NCBI RefSeq assembly: GCF_963422355.1
Contig: NC_085103.1
Coordinates: 3,593,454-3,657,453 of the forward strand
Source: Corticium candelabrum
Taxonomy: Eukaryota; Porifera; Homoscleromorpha; Homosclerophorida; Plakinidae
DNA: 64,000 nucleotides
Reading direction: 5' to 3'
Shown one piece after another: positions 25,549-37,673 of the stretch. A program made the translations under genes and the position numbers. Numbering within the stretch: the first letter of the stretch is position 1; each line of letters begins with the position of its first letter. The notes beneath the pieces were generated by a model. The model saw nothing but the letters and a program-made list of their open reading frames with translations. It did not search any database and was not told the DNA's origin.

Positions 25549-28393
25549 CACGCGCACACACGTATGTGAGTGCATAAAAGCTCTCACCAGGATCATACTT
25601 TTCAACACTGTCCAAACCACTGGAACCATCAAACCCGCCCACAGCATAAACACACCCATTTAAAACACCCGCACCCAGCGTGCTACGTCGCATATTCATC
25701 GATTCAACAAGATACCATCGATCGTGCGACACCTCGTAACACTCAACAGACCTAAAACATCAAAACAGACTTCATACCCATACAACTTTCTATCAATCAG
25801 CACTAAACAAATACAAAAACATAACACAATAGACATGTGCACGCTGTGCAGTTATGTACTTCAAAATGTATCTGTCTCCCTCACTGTTTTAAGTTAATTA
25901 ATTCAATTAATTAATTAATTGTTAATTAATTATGTTATTTAAGACTTATTCATCACATGACAAGGCTGTTTACAAGACTCAATCTAGGGGGGGTGAACAC
26001 CCAATGCTATGATCAGTAGTCATAAATGTGTCGTAATTCAATGACTAGTGTACACAATTGTCTGCCTAATAATAAGCATACGCAATACTATCAATTCGCG
26101 TACAGACTCCTAATGTGAAACATGGCAATAGTAGCACCTCCATTTGATTTCCATATAATTGCTACATCTTGTGTTTTCAAAACATACAGAAAAGTGTGTG
26201 TGTGTGTGCGTGCACGTGCTTCATCAAATGAATTTTGTACACCTTAGTTTTTCAACTACAGTAGTTGTGGGTTTCCACACAAACTTTTGCGAGTCTATTC
26301 AAAACTGGCATTGTAAACAGATTTTAAAATATTTCTTGTGATTTGCATTGACCTCTGTACAAAACTCCATACAGTATACTTGTCTAGATTGCTGAAACTG
26401 GCCTTGAACTTCTTCACAGCAGCAGTAGGACCGTGCACTGAGGCCTACTCTCTAATAGTGGCCTGTACCTTGGCACAATATGTACTTCCATAAGGCCAGA
26501 CCAACTAAATTTTTGATGCTCAGATCTTTGGACATGAAACCTGGACAGACAGATCGAATTTAAAAAGTAATGATCATGTGAGATCTTGAGCGCATACAAA
26601 CGTGAGATAACAAATGGACACTAACACAAAGACATTGATACCGAGCGGAACGTGGACCAGCGGTAACCATCGCTGGACCACATGCACTGTTAACACTTAT
26701 AGAGTCATTGATATGTAGTTGCCAATAGATGTACATACTACCAAATCATTTTACATCAAGCATAATATCACCGCGCAATTCTATTTTGGTCAACTGGACG
26801 GGTACATCTGAGCATCAAGTAATTTAATTGGTCTGGCCTAAGTCTTTCTTTCTTGGAGTCTGGCTTCCACAACCTCACAAACAATCTTGTTTGTATTCGT
26901 TGTATATCGAGCAACAATTCCAGCACGACTTCCATTTGGAAGCTTCTTATCATCAAGACTCCATAGAAGACCTATCTTCAAAACAACAGTGAACGGCAGT
27001 GTCTCGTCAGATTCTAAATTGACTGCCTTGACAGGTGCAGCTCATGCATAGGCATGTGACCGGCCCTACTTGCATGTGACAAAAATGAGAATATTTGCAA
27101 TCAATAGTTACATTAATTAATGAAATCGCAACAAATTTTCTTCCAAAAGATTGTGGCTACAGTAACTCATAAAAGCGCGAACATACAGTTTGTAAGAATG
27201 CATGAATCTAATATATAAATCATTTACCTGACTCTTGATGATCCGTCAAAGCCTCCAACAGCATACACCAATCCATTATGTACAGCCACGCCACATCTGC
27301 ATCGACGTGCATTCAGATCGGCCACTGCTGTCCACTTTTGAGTAGCAAAGTCAAATATTTCAACACTCCGAATCGCTTTCGGAGACTGACCTCCAATAAC
27401 CAAAATGTTCTTCGGTAAACCAATCGACTTTCTCAAACGAGTTCTCGGCGTCTGAATGTGTGTTCGCTGTTCAGAACTGGTAAGATGATATTTCATGGCC
27501 TCAATAATATAATCCTTACAAGAAGTGTGACTTCGCATAATCGGTTCGGCTTCAACATTGCTGACGAGATATTCCTTACTCAAGAGCGGCAAACGAACAC
27601 ACTCCAATAATATGGGTAGATCTTTCTGTCTCATCTGTTCGTCGTGCTTCACCCAACACAACACGGCTTCATAAACATGCTCCTCTGTTCGTACAAACAA
27701 GTCGTCACTCGATATCAACTCGACAACTTCTCGTGCACTGAGGCAGAGAAACTCTTCACTTTTGATGACCTCGATAAAGTTTCTCAGAGCAAAAATGTGC
27801 GCCGCCATTTTGAGATCAGAACAAGCGTGCAGATCTCCAAACGCCTTGATACCCAAGCAGTTCGTAGCATCAAGTTGAGACTGCAGAAAACTACTACACG
27901 CATCTCGAACGGCAACCAGTTGAAGTAGATTAGCAGCGGGAAGTAAAACTTGCACGTTGCTTTCCGTCACGTCAATTCGTGACGTATAAGCGAAATTGAC
28001 AAGAAGATCGAGAGCCAATGGGTTGAGCCCGTGGAGGGTCACGTGACTCTGCCTGCTCTCCGCCAACTCTCCGGTAAACATGGCACGAAAATAAGGCGAA
28101 CAGGCGGCCAGAACGACTCTGTGCGCGGAGATGCTGTGATTTCCGGCCGAAAGCACGACGTCGCACAGCTGATTGTCATTTCGCAATTCACTGAGGACCT
28201 CGAAGGCGCGCTCACAGCATGCCGGATCCTTGAATTCGTAGCCGTGCGGTATGCCGAGCGGCGGAGAGTTGTGATTGGACGTCGACAGGTCGTCGCTGTG
28301 ACAACGTGAGTGCTCGGCGGCGGCCGCCACGGCCTCAGAGGCGCTGCTTGACTGAATGTGATCGGGACCTCCCTGTATTGTTGCACCAGACAT
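22652..28393 (-). CDS. BTB-BACK-Kelch protein, KLHL2/KLHL3-like
   Basis: Four exons (27228-28393, 25588-25751, 25138-25330, 22652-22982) join in phase into 617 residues. After a low-complexity start, the BTB domain (about 60-170) shows NDNQLCDVVL, ISAHRVVLAACSPYFRAMF and FAYTSRI. BACK follows (about 175-280). The linker GLPKNILVIGGQSPKAIRSV is the KLHL2/3 signature, and six Kelch blades follow (AVGGFDGSS, AVGGFDGSSG, ALGGYDGIA, ALGGHDG, VVGGDDG and the closing STGRSYAGIAVI). In vertebrates KLHL2/KLHL3 are CUL3 E3-ligase adaptors that recruit WNK kinases, and KLHL2 also binds actin. The start MSGATIQ is the first ATG in frame. Total length matches the family (587-593 in human) with a longer N-terminus. 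Introns 1 and 3 hold repeats. Confidence 0.92.
23239..23300. repeat. Poly-G and purine-rich tract
   Basis: A run of about 21 G followed by GAGAGAGAAGCGGG repeats in KLHL intron 3. Potential G-quadruplex or assembly-difficult sequence. Confidence 0.85.
23375..24015. mobile_element. TIR element in KLHL intron 3
   Basis: The left end (ctatagcataggcgtgtctccatttg...aaactggtttt...taaacgtgttta) mirrors the right end (taaacacgtttaagcttaaaacaac...aatggagacatgctcatag). About 640 bp with no transposase seen. A second element is nested inside. Confidence 0.7.
23675..23775. mobile_element. Nested short palindromic MITE
   Basis: aagcctggttcacaatattgacgctgacgctg mirrors cagcgtcagcatcaacatcagtgtcaatattgtagaccagcctt. 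About 100 bp, near-complete hairpin, inside the larger TIR element. Confidence 0.8.
24318..24863. mobile_element. TIR element, cgtttacacgagca ends
   Basis: tcccgtttacacgagcac at the left mirrors gtgctcgtgtaaacgagg-type sequence at the right, with ggctcag/ctgagcc and gggctggcacggctcgg-type subterminal inverted repeats. About 545 bp in KLHL intron 3. Confidence 0.75.
25352..25560. repeat. (TG)n microsatellite, interrupted
   Basis: About 200 bp TG array that occupies nearly the whole intron between KLHL exons 2 and 3. Confidence 0.95.
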
Positions 28394-28930
28394 ATTGCAG
28401 TTAGACAGACCGTTCAGACATTGCCTGGAGGTTGTCTAGTACAGATGAATTCGTCTGGTTTCTGCCTCTGATCGTTGTTGGGAGCAACGGAGCTTCTCGC
28501 CCCAGGCGCCTTGTGCCTCGCAAGAGGAGCCTGAAATACACAGAGTGTCTAGAATCACAAAGTAAGATACAATTTGTTGAATGCAGTGAATTGAAAGAGT
28601 GAGATGGTAGAGCGAAAACGAAACAACGTAGACAAGTGACCTTATTGATAGAATTGCTTACTAGTGAGGGAGCGTAACGTTCCAGAAGAGAGCACTGTGG
28701 CTTTTCAATATGCGTCAGGCCTTGTATTGAGGTCGAAGTGTAGATTGAGCATGCTCAGTAGAGGTAGGCTTCGCTTGCCCGATTACGGCAACAGCGCGCT
28801 CATTGCGGCAACACTCTTTGGTCGGTTGTTTGTAAACATACTTCCGACCAGTCGTTCTCTAGACTACAACTACAGCATGATATGACGATCGAGAATAGCC
28901 TTGTCCCTAGACTCTTCCGCAATCTCTCGC
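28394..28930. other. Upstream region of KLHL gene
   Basis: Presumed 5' UTR and promoter of the KLHL gene. No coding exon recognised. Confidence 0.5.
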
Positions 28931-29025
28931 GCTTGAAATTGTCATACGGGCATCGGACTAGACTGCAATCGTTGTAGGGGACTTGTCGTGACCAAATCTC
29001 CCACATCACAATTCTCAAAGATGTC
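28931..29025 (-). pseudogene. Kinase subdomain IX exon relic
   Basis: Minus-strand reading gives RIVMWEIWSRQVPYND, matching the start of the last exon of the Kelch-kinase family (GIVMWEIWSRELPYVD), then breaks into the interspersed repeat attgtcatacgggcatcgga. Only about 45 nt of kinase homology remains. Confidence 0.6.
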
Positions 29026-29105
29026 TTGGATTAAAAAATATTATTTCAATGTAAAGTTTTGCTTTGAAAAGCTAACAAAATTTTGCATCATTGTTGATAT
29101 GATAG

Positions 29106-29174
29106 CTGTCGCGCGCGCGAATCTTGGAGCCTGCGGTTCAACTCGTAGAGAGGTAGTGGGTTACCGTTATTTTA

Positions 29175-29238
<64 letters not shown>

Positions 29239-29240
29239 AG
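29106..29240 (-). mobile_element. LTR fragment with (TA)n
   Basis: tgtcgcgcgcgcgaat...tagagaggtagtgggtta then (TA)n matches the start of the complete LTR at 33097. The match stops in the TA array. Confidence 0.7.
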
Positions 29241-29329
29241 TCCTGTAGCCCGTTCTTCGCCCGGGCCAATTAATTAAGTTAATTAATACAATTCCAGCGT
29301 TTAGACTCTTAGAGCATAATAAAATTCGG

Positions 29330-29845
29330 TTAGCTAGACGGAGACACCCATGGACGACGATAAAGTGGATATCCGTCATTGGAGCATTGAGTTTCATGGC
29401 AGACATTCTTTGGAAAATGCTTCGAGCAGTAATTGTCAACCATGCAAGGCGAATTTTTGTTGAGGGGTCCGCATGGTCCGTGGATCATGTTAGTCATGGC
29501 ATCACAGACAAAGTAAATTTGAGCAAATTTAACAGTAGAATTTTCTGGAGGAGCAAGACTTCCGATAAAATGATAGATTTGTCCCTGCACTTTGAAACAG
29601 GGATTCCAACGGGTGCGAGCTGTAATTTCATCGCATCCAAAGGACGTCATCTGAAAAGCCGAATTATACGCTCCTGTGTTTGAGAGGAAATGCTGCGCTT
29701 GAACTGATTGTTCCAAAAGGAGCTCGACCAATGGAGTAAGCGGTTTGGGTATGGCGGGTAACAAAACTTTCCCGCCACTGCAGCAGATGCCTGGTAGTTC
29801 CTTCTTCCATGTCAGTGCTTCGCAATGTTTGCACTTGATGTTCAT
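29330..29845 (-). mobile_element. Helitron polyprotein relic with internal deletion
   Basis: 172 codons on the minus strand with no stop. The first part has a Cys pair zinc-finger start (CKHCEALTWKKE...CCSGGKVLLP) followed by YNSAFQMTSFG, GQIYHFIGSL and FAQIYF, which is the Helitron N-terminal region. It then runs straight into MIHGPCGPLNKNSPCM and GYPLYRR, which belong several hundred residues later in intact Helitron proteins. The Rep catalytic HUH region and the helicase are missing. It appears to sit within the 3' LTR of the element at 31-33.5 kb. Confidence 0.75.
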
Positions 29846-30490
29846 TTTGCCAATGTTGTTAGGAGTAGGCTTTAGTGTAAGATATCTGATAGAAACGTTT
29901 AGTAAACGACGGCGACATGCAAGATAGAGGAGAACCTGTACGCCAAAGGACCGTTTGTGGTATTGCTATAACTATGATTTTCCATAAGTATTGATGACGG
30001 TATGCATTGCCTACATAGACACAGTTCCAAAAAGGAAACAACTTGGTTAGAAAGTATAAGAATATTTTAGAAGTACGTGATTATTGACGCACGTGCTAAG
30101 TGCGTGTTGAGAAAGACAGCAGTGCTCATCGTTAGCTCTTTCGTTGACTGGAGAAGAAGATTTAGTAGTAGCTTTCGCGATCCGTCGACGGGCACTGCGC
30201 TGGCGCTGTGAGTCAATTAAGCCGGCGAGTAGCTTCGTTATCTTTTTCCTGTCGCAGGCTAACTTTCGTCGCTTTGCCTTTGACGAAATAGCAGACAGAG
30301 AGCGCTTTTAGGGATGCATTTTGACAATGTACAGGCGGATTTGCTGTAATGGCAACTTTTTGTCGCGCTTTAGCCAAAACAGCAGAGCGTTTGTGACGTC
30401 ACAATATGTGACGCAACAATGAGTAGGTATAGGATGACATCAAGAAGTACAGATGAACGTCAGCAATGCCTAGGTATAGGACACAGACTA
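29846..30490. other. No gene recognised
   Basis: Sequence between the Helitron relic and a tandem duplication. Short repeated phrases (cctaggtatagga near 30424 and 30468) are visible. Probably part of the transposable-element insertion. Confidence 0.5.
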
Positions 30491-30492
30491 CC

Positions 30493-30780
30493 GAAAACGT
30501 CACCAGTTGCTATTCCAAACTGAGAAAAGGCCGCATGCTAGAGGAGAAGCGAGGAAGTGCAGCGGTTTGCGAGCGCATAGGGAACAAACTTTTTGTGACG
30601 TCACGGTTTTCCCAAAAAAAAACACACACACACACACACACAAAGCAAAGTACAGGGTACTGGCCACCGCGAAGAGCACCAGTTGCTTTACGAAAGTAGA
30701 GAAGGTCATGTGCTAAAGGAGGAGCGGAAAGGAATAGCAGTTTGCGAGCAATTACGAAACAAAAATTCAAAATGGCTGCG
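30493..30780. repeat. Diverged tandem duplication, about 180-bp unit
   Basis: caccagttgctattccaaactgagaaaaggccgcatgctagaggagaagcgaggaagtgcagcggtttgcgagc (from 30499) recurs in diverged form from 30678 (caccagttgctttacgaaagtagagaaggtcatgtgctaaaggaggagcgg...). The two are separated by a CA array at 30621-30640. Confidence 0.75.
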
Positions 30781-30786
30781 CCCATG

Positions 30787-30797
30787 GGCCTACTTTC

Positions 30798-30860
<63 letters not shown>

Positions 30861-30990
30861 AAAATATGCACACAAGTATAAACGTACAACAAACTTGTCA
30901 AACTTCACGCCGATGACAGTTATTAACAGTCATCAATTAAACTCACAACATGCACCGACCTTCCGATGAAACTTCTTGCTCCGTAGCTTC
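30787..30990 (-). mobile_element. Second LTR fragment, (TA)n and downstream part
   Basis: (TA)n followed by tgcacacaagtataaacgta and acttgtcaaacttcacgccgat matches the part of the LTR at 33180-33300 that follows its TA array. With the fragment at 29106-29240 it completes much of one LTR. Confidence 0.65.
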
Positions 30991-31069
30991 TTGCAACTCA
31001 AACACGTCTCTGTCGGTTGTCGTTAGCACACCCTACTGTGGAAGTCGGCTCTGACATTTTCCGAACCAT

Positions 31070-33096
31070 TGCTAGAGCTAGCACCGTGAAGCGTTGATGA
31101 TCCTGTCTCTCGTCTTTGTTATACCCTGGTGTTCACTCATCTCCGACTCGTGCGCGACCTTCATAATCTGCTTACGAAGTGTTTTCGGGACGATCATTTG
31201 ATGTCTCTGCTCTCCCTTACTTGCTTTGGGGTGCTTATACAGTCGATACCACACGCCTTTTTTGAGTTCGAGCGTCACTTCTTGGCATCCTTTCGTCTGC
31301 GTTTCTGGTTTCGTCTCGATACCTGCACAGTAATGTGTTTTCCGATTGCAAACGCGACAGTCGCGACATCCATCCATTCCTTCTGAGTGCTCGTCACCAA
31401 CGGGTTGCTCCGGTCGGTCCTTTTGAAGCCGCCCTGGTTAACGCACTGGCCTCCCACCGATTCACTCTCGGGTCATTGGAATCTTTAGCATCGGGGACGT
31501 TCCCGATGATGAGATCGCAGATCGCATCGCGCGAGGACAGAGCCTCCAAGTCTCCTGTAAGGTATGGAGTATCGATATTTATTTTCGCCAATGGGACTTC
31601 TCTGACCGTGCAGTCCGCTAACTTAATGAATCCAAACTTTCCCGTGTACTGATCTGGTTTGACCAGCTCTTGCTTCACCAGTATGCCACTGCATCCCGTG
31701 TCTCTCAAGATTTGTGCAACTCTGTCATCCACTTTCTCTTTCTTACTGGCATCTCTCCTTTGATCGAAAACGCTCGGTTGCTGCAGACATTCTCCATATA
31801 CGATATGTACGGTACCTCTGTGCCGTCAGGGGCGACTAGAAATCCGTGTTTGGCGCTCGCTCGCATCCCCAATAAACACCAGCTCGTTTTAGTGCCGGCG
31901 TCATTCGTTAATCGACCGGTGAGTTTCTGTTCTCCGACTTGGGCCCATCTTTGTGATCTTTTGCCGCCCCCGCTCGATAAGGGGTCTTCTGGCTGCTTTC
32001 CCACCTTGAAGTACTGACGGGGCTCCAACAGTCCTTGGCTTAGTCTCCAAGATTCTGGCATTTGAAGCACCGTCTCTTCCCCAAAGTCTGCAGTCTACTG
32101 CCCTGTGACCGGGCTTGTCACAAATATAACAACGGGATCCGCACCGGTATCTCCACTAGTCGTTTTCAGTTGTCGATGCATCGGAGTATGGACACCGTGC
32201 AAAATTTCCGTTGGTGCTCTGTCAGGTATCAATCAGCCGCCTTCGCGAGTTCTTCTAGGCTCACTATCTCCCTCTCATGAGATGTTCCGCTAGATCCTTC
32301 GGACACACTTTCAAAAAATTTTCTGTTAATTAAGAATATATTTGCAACTTCCTCGGCTGACTCGGGATCACACTTTGAAAACATCATCCATTTCTTCAAG
32401 TAGCTCTTCAGGCGATGGATAACCTGATCGGGCTTCTCTGCTGGCTCTGGTCTGCTCTTCCTAAATTTGAGCCGGTATCCGTTCTCCGTTAGGACGTATC
32501 TCTTTAAGAGGGCCTCTTTTATTGCTTGTAATCCACGGCTGCCTCTTCCGATAACCGGGAATATACGTTAGGGCCTTCCCGGACAACAAGCACTCAAAGC
32601 GCCAGCCCAACGTTCTTCCTCTCATCTAACCGCCCTAGTAAACCTCTCGAACTTCAGAAGATAGCTATCAAGTTCGTCCTTGCCGTCTTGAAAAGGTGCG
32701 ATCTTAGGTAGTTTGCCGCACTAGTATGGTCTACTCTGACGGACGTGTCTACAATTCTCGCCGCGTCTAGTTCTAACCTTTTCATCTCTAGGACATGTTG
32801 ACGTTCTCTCTCCGCTGCCACTATTTTCCTCTCCGCTTCTTTGGCCTTTTCTTTTCTGCATGGCCCTCTCCGCTTCTTCTGCCTTTTCTCTTCTGGTCCT
32901 TTCTGCGAATTCTTGTTCTCTCTCTTCAATTCTCTTGTCTCTCTTCTCTCTCAATCGTTTGTTGATCTGTCACAAATTGGCATAAGTCTGCTCCAGTCAA
33001 CCTCTTTTCTACCCAATCGCGACTAGTCGCTCCATAACGAATTAATCTACTCTCTCACCTCTGAACCGTTTTGCTTTGCCACCTGAGCCCCCAATT
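31070..33096 (-). mobile_element. Ty3/gypsy-like retrotransposon interior, gag-protease and integrase finger, RT missing
   Basis: In minus-strand order: a charged coiled-coil gag start (about 32955-32720), a capsid-like stretch with DELDSYLLKFERF, the aspartic protease region (about 31735-31420) with RDTGCSGILV and later DLIIGN, and then directly the H2C2 integrase zinc-finger region (about 31377-31078; VPKTLRKQIMKVAHES...H). Reverse transcriptase and RNase H are absent between protease and integrase, and several frames are broken. Next to the LTR, positions 33080-33096 read ttgggggctcaggtgg on the minus strand, whose start resembles a tRNA-Pro type primer-binding site. Non-functional. Confidence 0.75.
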
Positions 33097-33172
33097 GTCG
33101 CGCGCGCGAATTTAAGAGCCTCAGTTACGCGGAAGGAAAGATTGTTCGACTAGTAGAGAGGTAGTGGGTTAT

Positions 33173-33250
<78 letters not shown>

Positions 33251-33528
33251 AGAATATATGTAAAACTAACTTGTCAAACTTCACGCCGATTGCAGTTAAC
33301 AGTAACTCTCTCAGTTACTCTCAGTCACACCGACCCTCCGTTACGGTACTTCTACCTCGTCCCTCACTCTCTTGCTCTCTCGCACTCTTCCTTCTTCCTG
33401 TCTCCTTGCTGACCGGCGAACTGCACTCTCCAAATGACTGCTTCCCAATATATATTATTAGCTCTTTCCCTCAATCCCATGTATAGTATCGCAGCCCCTC
33501 CCAAACTCCATACTTAGAGACGTGACAA
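33097..33528 (-). mobile_element. Complete LTR of the Ty3/gypsy-like element
   Basis: Begins tgtcgcgcgcgcgaat and ends gagacgtgaca, giving TG...CA ends with short inverted TGTC/GACA termini. It contains a TA array at 33176-33242. Partial copies at 29106 and 30787 support the LTR interpretation. Confidence 0.7.
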
Positions 33529-33864
33529 TAACGACATATAATGAATTATGTCAGACGTGGCAAATGTACTTTGTCAAAAAATGCAAAACTATGACACACT
33601 GAAATAATTGGCTCATATATTGCAATACGAATTCGTACGGGCACCGCTCCTCTCGCGCGCGTTAAGAGGGGCTGTGCAAGAGACTACAGGGTTAGCGAAA
33701 GAGAAAACTGAAAACAATAAGCTGATAGTCTACGCTTGATGCATGAAGTTGAGAAATAAATCCCATATCAAATAAAGCTAATTCTAGACAACGATTCAGA
33801 ACGAACCAAGAAGCACTAGAGGATCCTCTTGCATTACCACACTACAACAACTGAAGTCTAAAAG
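33529..33864. other. No gene recognised
   Basis: Flank between the LTR and the Kelch-kinase pseudogene. Nothing identifiable. Confidence 0.5.
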
Positions 33865-35060
33865 TTTTATTCTAGAACTACATAAACGACGTGTCTATTC
33901 CGCTGACAAGACAGCAAAGTTCGTTCATTTCTTCCAGTCTGACAACGACCTCTTGAAATGAAGGTCGGGTGCTCGTGCTGTTCGCCCAACTTTCGCGCAT
34001 TATGGTTCGACGTAGTCTTCTGTGTTCCAGCACTTCTTGCTGTTTCGCATGAAACCGCCTGTGCTAATAATTCGTGGCTCAACCGGACTCAACTTAGGTA
34101 ACGGCATTTTCGATATGTTCCATGTATCGAAGATCATCAGAAAAACTCAAAACCCACATCTGATTCGGATTTACTGGAGACATGTACTGTCCACCGAAAA
34201 CTACAAGTCTGTTTCCTACTTTGGTCATGATCATGTATTTGTTTTCTAATTTTGGTACTGCAGAATTCTCGTATAAAATAGAACACCATGCACGTATCAT
34301 TAATTAAGTTAACCAGATCAAAGGTATGAAAAAGGATGAAGGCGATTAGTAGGCCACAAAACCAAAAAGTGATTTGATTTCTTACAATTGGCGAAGTAAA
34401 CTGCCCGTGAAGAACGCATCCTGTAGTCTACTGAATAAAAGTGGTTTTTCCACATGGCGGTGGACTCGCAATATGACTACACTTCATCCCCGTTTGGTCT
34501 GCCTAAAGTTTCTGTAACATTGGCTCCGTAAAAGAAGGCAATCGTGTTGTCGAATGCTGAAATGAGTGACGGATAAGTGAGTTTCGGTGGACTTACATCA
34601 AGCAGTTTCCACTGATAGACAAGAGAAATGTCGACTTTGCATGTCAGAAGCCACATATTGTCGAGATTGCCATTCTCTTTCAAACTCCACGTTTGATCTT
34701 CATAATTGAATCCGCTGTATACGACCATGGATTCCTTGCAACCGCAAGAACTGCTGTTTGAGCGAATTACTGCAGCCACGTGTCTGCAACAAAAAATGAC
34801 GTAATCGTTTTGGTCTAGAAAATGAATGGTCGTGTTAAGGGTTTCCTTCTTTTCCTTTCATTTCAAACATCCACGTCTCGTTGCTGCACGTTCCGTTTCC
34901 CAACGAAGTTAGAAACGAAACGCCTCCCCCGAAAGTAAAACTGGTGTTTTACAAAGAGAACGGCCTCCCACCAGTTGGCCTCCATGTCAAATATCCACGT
35001 TCTGTGGTCAGAACCACTGCTCTCGCCTCCATAGATCAGCATCATCTCTTGCTACGTGTC
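33865..35060 (-). pseudogene. Kelch-kinase receptor pseudogene with large deletion
   Basis: Minus-strand pieces match the ectodomain of the receptor genes downstream: MLIYGGESSGSDHRTWIFDM (from about 35040), NLDNMWLLTCKVDISLVYQWKLLD (about 34680), and MTKVGNRLVVFGGQ with NQMWVLSFSDD (about 34235-34130). After ISTGGFMR near 34040 it passes almost directly into the last kinase exon: MRESW, then TRPSFQEVVVRLEEM (about 34005-33910). Most of the later Kelch repeats, the Cys-rich region, the membrane segment and the kinase core are missing. Many frame breaks. It is the most decayed member of the array. Confidence 0.8.
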
Positions 35061-36435
35061 GTCCAGCTTCTTGTTGAGTATTATTTGCTGCTGCATATTG
35101 TTTAACTGGTGGAAAGTTGCTATTCCAGCTAGAAAACAAATGCCACCGCTTCGATTCAAGTGCATGCATGCATGTGTGCCAATCACAAGTAAGGTTTTCA
35201 TCCAGAGGTAATTAATAAAATTGTCGCGTATCGTTTGCACCAATCCGTATCAATGGAAGTAGAAATAATACCACAGACAGTGCCCAACAGATACTTGGTA
35301 ATCCAGAAAGGTTGCCTTTCTGGACTGCATGCATCACTGCATGCTGCAGCACAAAGCGAGTTCAACTGACGAGAACAAACGTGAGACTGACTATACACAT
35401 ATACAATACAACGTCTGTTCCAGAATTAATGTCATAATGGGTTTTAGGGAATGACTTGGAACCTACTATAGAGTCTCACTTTTAATTTCAGGCCTCAGGC
35501 CTTAGTATTTGCGTCAACGTCGAAAAATTAATTACACGAGCAATGCGATAAGAGAATGTTGATTGACACAATTCCACCCTCTATCTCACTACCGTTTCCA
35601 AACAGTATGCCACATCTCATCTCTAATATACATGTACATGATAAAAACCAGAGGTAGGCATAATTGAATAAGGAAAACAGGAGCTTTCAATTGATACAGA
35701 CCGTCAGTATTACCATACTTTAATGCTGGAACTCAGAATCTAAGTCGTTTCACCCCATTTGCGCATGCGTGCTCCGTAATAACTAAGACTGAGGTGCTGG
35801 CCATCTCACGCGAATTTGTATCATGCATTCATCCAAACCACAATTTGAAGCCTGGTCTGCTGCGTTGCAACCAATCCTACTTGAATGGTCAAGTTAGAAA
35901 GACGATTAGAGCTTGAATTGGAACAAGATGAGGAACCAGCTATGGACATCATAGTTGATTCCCATAGCTAGTTGCAGGGGCTCAGTAAAATTTATAAAAT
36001 GGCCACTCCAACCTTGGATGCAGCCACAGTACAGTATCAACAACTATTGACCAAATAGGCACGAGTATCCAGCCGGTCATTTCCTCCGACAGGACAAGGT
36101 CTTTCTTCCTGGAGGGGGAGATGACCGGCTGGACACTAGAGCCTACTGACCAAACTGCTTGTGTGTTAATTTAATGTAAAAATACCAACGTAATTTAGTG
36201 CCTATTACCATCTGTTATAAAACCGTAATGTAGGTTGGCTTACTGCTAGACAGCAAGTGGCCAACCAAAGCTGGAAAAACCATTGAAATACTAACAAACT
36301 GCATGGTCAGTTAGAATAACCAAGAAGACATAAACCATTTTGTCTGCAAGAGCTTTATTATGTCATATTATTATTATCTCACCACTAAATATACAATTAC
36401 TACTAATCGTTAAATGTAATGACAAGACAGCAACA
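35061..36435. other. No gene recognised
   Basis: About 1.4 kb between the pseudogene and the small membrane protein gene. A short hairpin (atccagccggtcatttcctcc ... ggagatgaccggctgga, about 36068-36137) is the only structure noted. Confidence 0.5.
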
Positions 36436-36439
36436 TCAG

Positions 36440-37606
36440 TTAGGATGTAGAACCATAAAGTGGGTTCGTGCTGTACTTCCCAGTAGAACCCGTCAACGTG
36501 CGACGCTCACTTGTATCATACATGTTTTCACTGATTCTGGGAGTCGCTCCTTGTGGCAGATTCATCACCTCGTACGTGCCACTCCCATTAGCATCTCCAC
36601 CCGATGCAAGCAATCTCTGATCTATAGACTCGTATATCTCATTACCAGCATCTGTAGCCATGCAACCATGTGACTGTTCGGAAACAATTCGTTTTGGCAA
36701 TGGAGGCCTGAATCAGATGAAAAATTGGTCAGGCAGTGTGCATGGTTGTCAAAGTACACTCGAACCTCCCTAACACAGACCTCCAAGATCCCGGCACCTC
36801 CCTAGACCGGACATCTTTACCAACGCATACAAGGCCTTGGGACTTCAAGGGTAAACACTTGGAGAGAAGAAACTCCCCATATAAACACGTACAGTTCCTC
36901 AGTTTACGATAGCAGATAAACTAACTAAAGTTGTGCAGACTTTTACATCTACTAAATCCTAGTTTGATACTTGTTGTTGTGGCAGCTGTTTGCTCTTCGT
37001 AAAAAGTGGTACGATTCACATAATTCAAGATTCGATTGTTCAATTTTTGCTTTTGAGTACGTAATTGTAGCACAAAGTACCTATACGTTACAGTGCAGCA
37101 CAAGCGTGCACTGTACTGTACGTAGAACTGGAGTATCAGACCTTTACATTACACCAGTCTGGGATTCCAAGAATAGCATGTGTTACCTCTTTCTATCTTC
37201 TGGTCCCATACTGCACAGATTAGAGAGGTTCGAGTGTAGGCCACATTACAAGTGTCAACATTAGTAAACCAATACAGTCAAATCCACTCAAACAGCCATC
37301 GAGTAGAACAACCACTCGTGGTAACTCTCAAATTTGTTTGCGTAGCGTGCACTGCCTTCTACATCAAGTGAGCAACAAGTAGAGTCATCCCCAGTATATG
37401 GTGGTTGTCTCCAAATACAGCAACAATGTCCTATTCGGATTCAAGTCTCTCGTATTCAGACCGTTTAGCTCCTTATCTTCTTCCTCTGCTATTTCTGGTC
37501 GGATGAAAAGATAAGGAGAGAAAAAGGTCTGACTATGTGAGACTACTCTGATGGCATAGTCTGTGTATAATAGCAATGAGCATCTAACCAAGTGAAAGTA
37601 CCAGTA

Positions 37607-37673
<67 letters not shown>

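Noticed and set aside
28664-28885. Plus-strand open frame upstream of the KLHL gene
   Set aside because: No homology. It overlaps the likely KLHL promoter and a kinase relic region.
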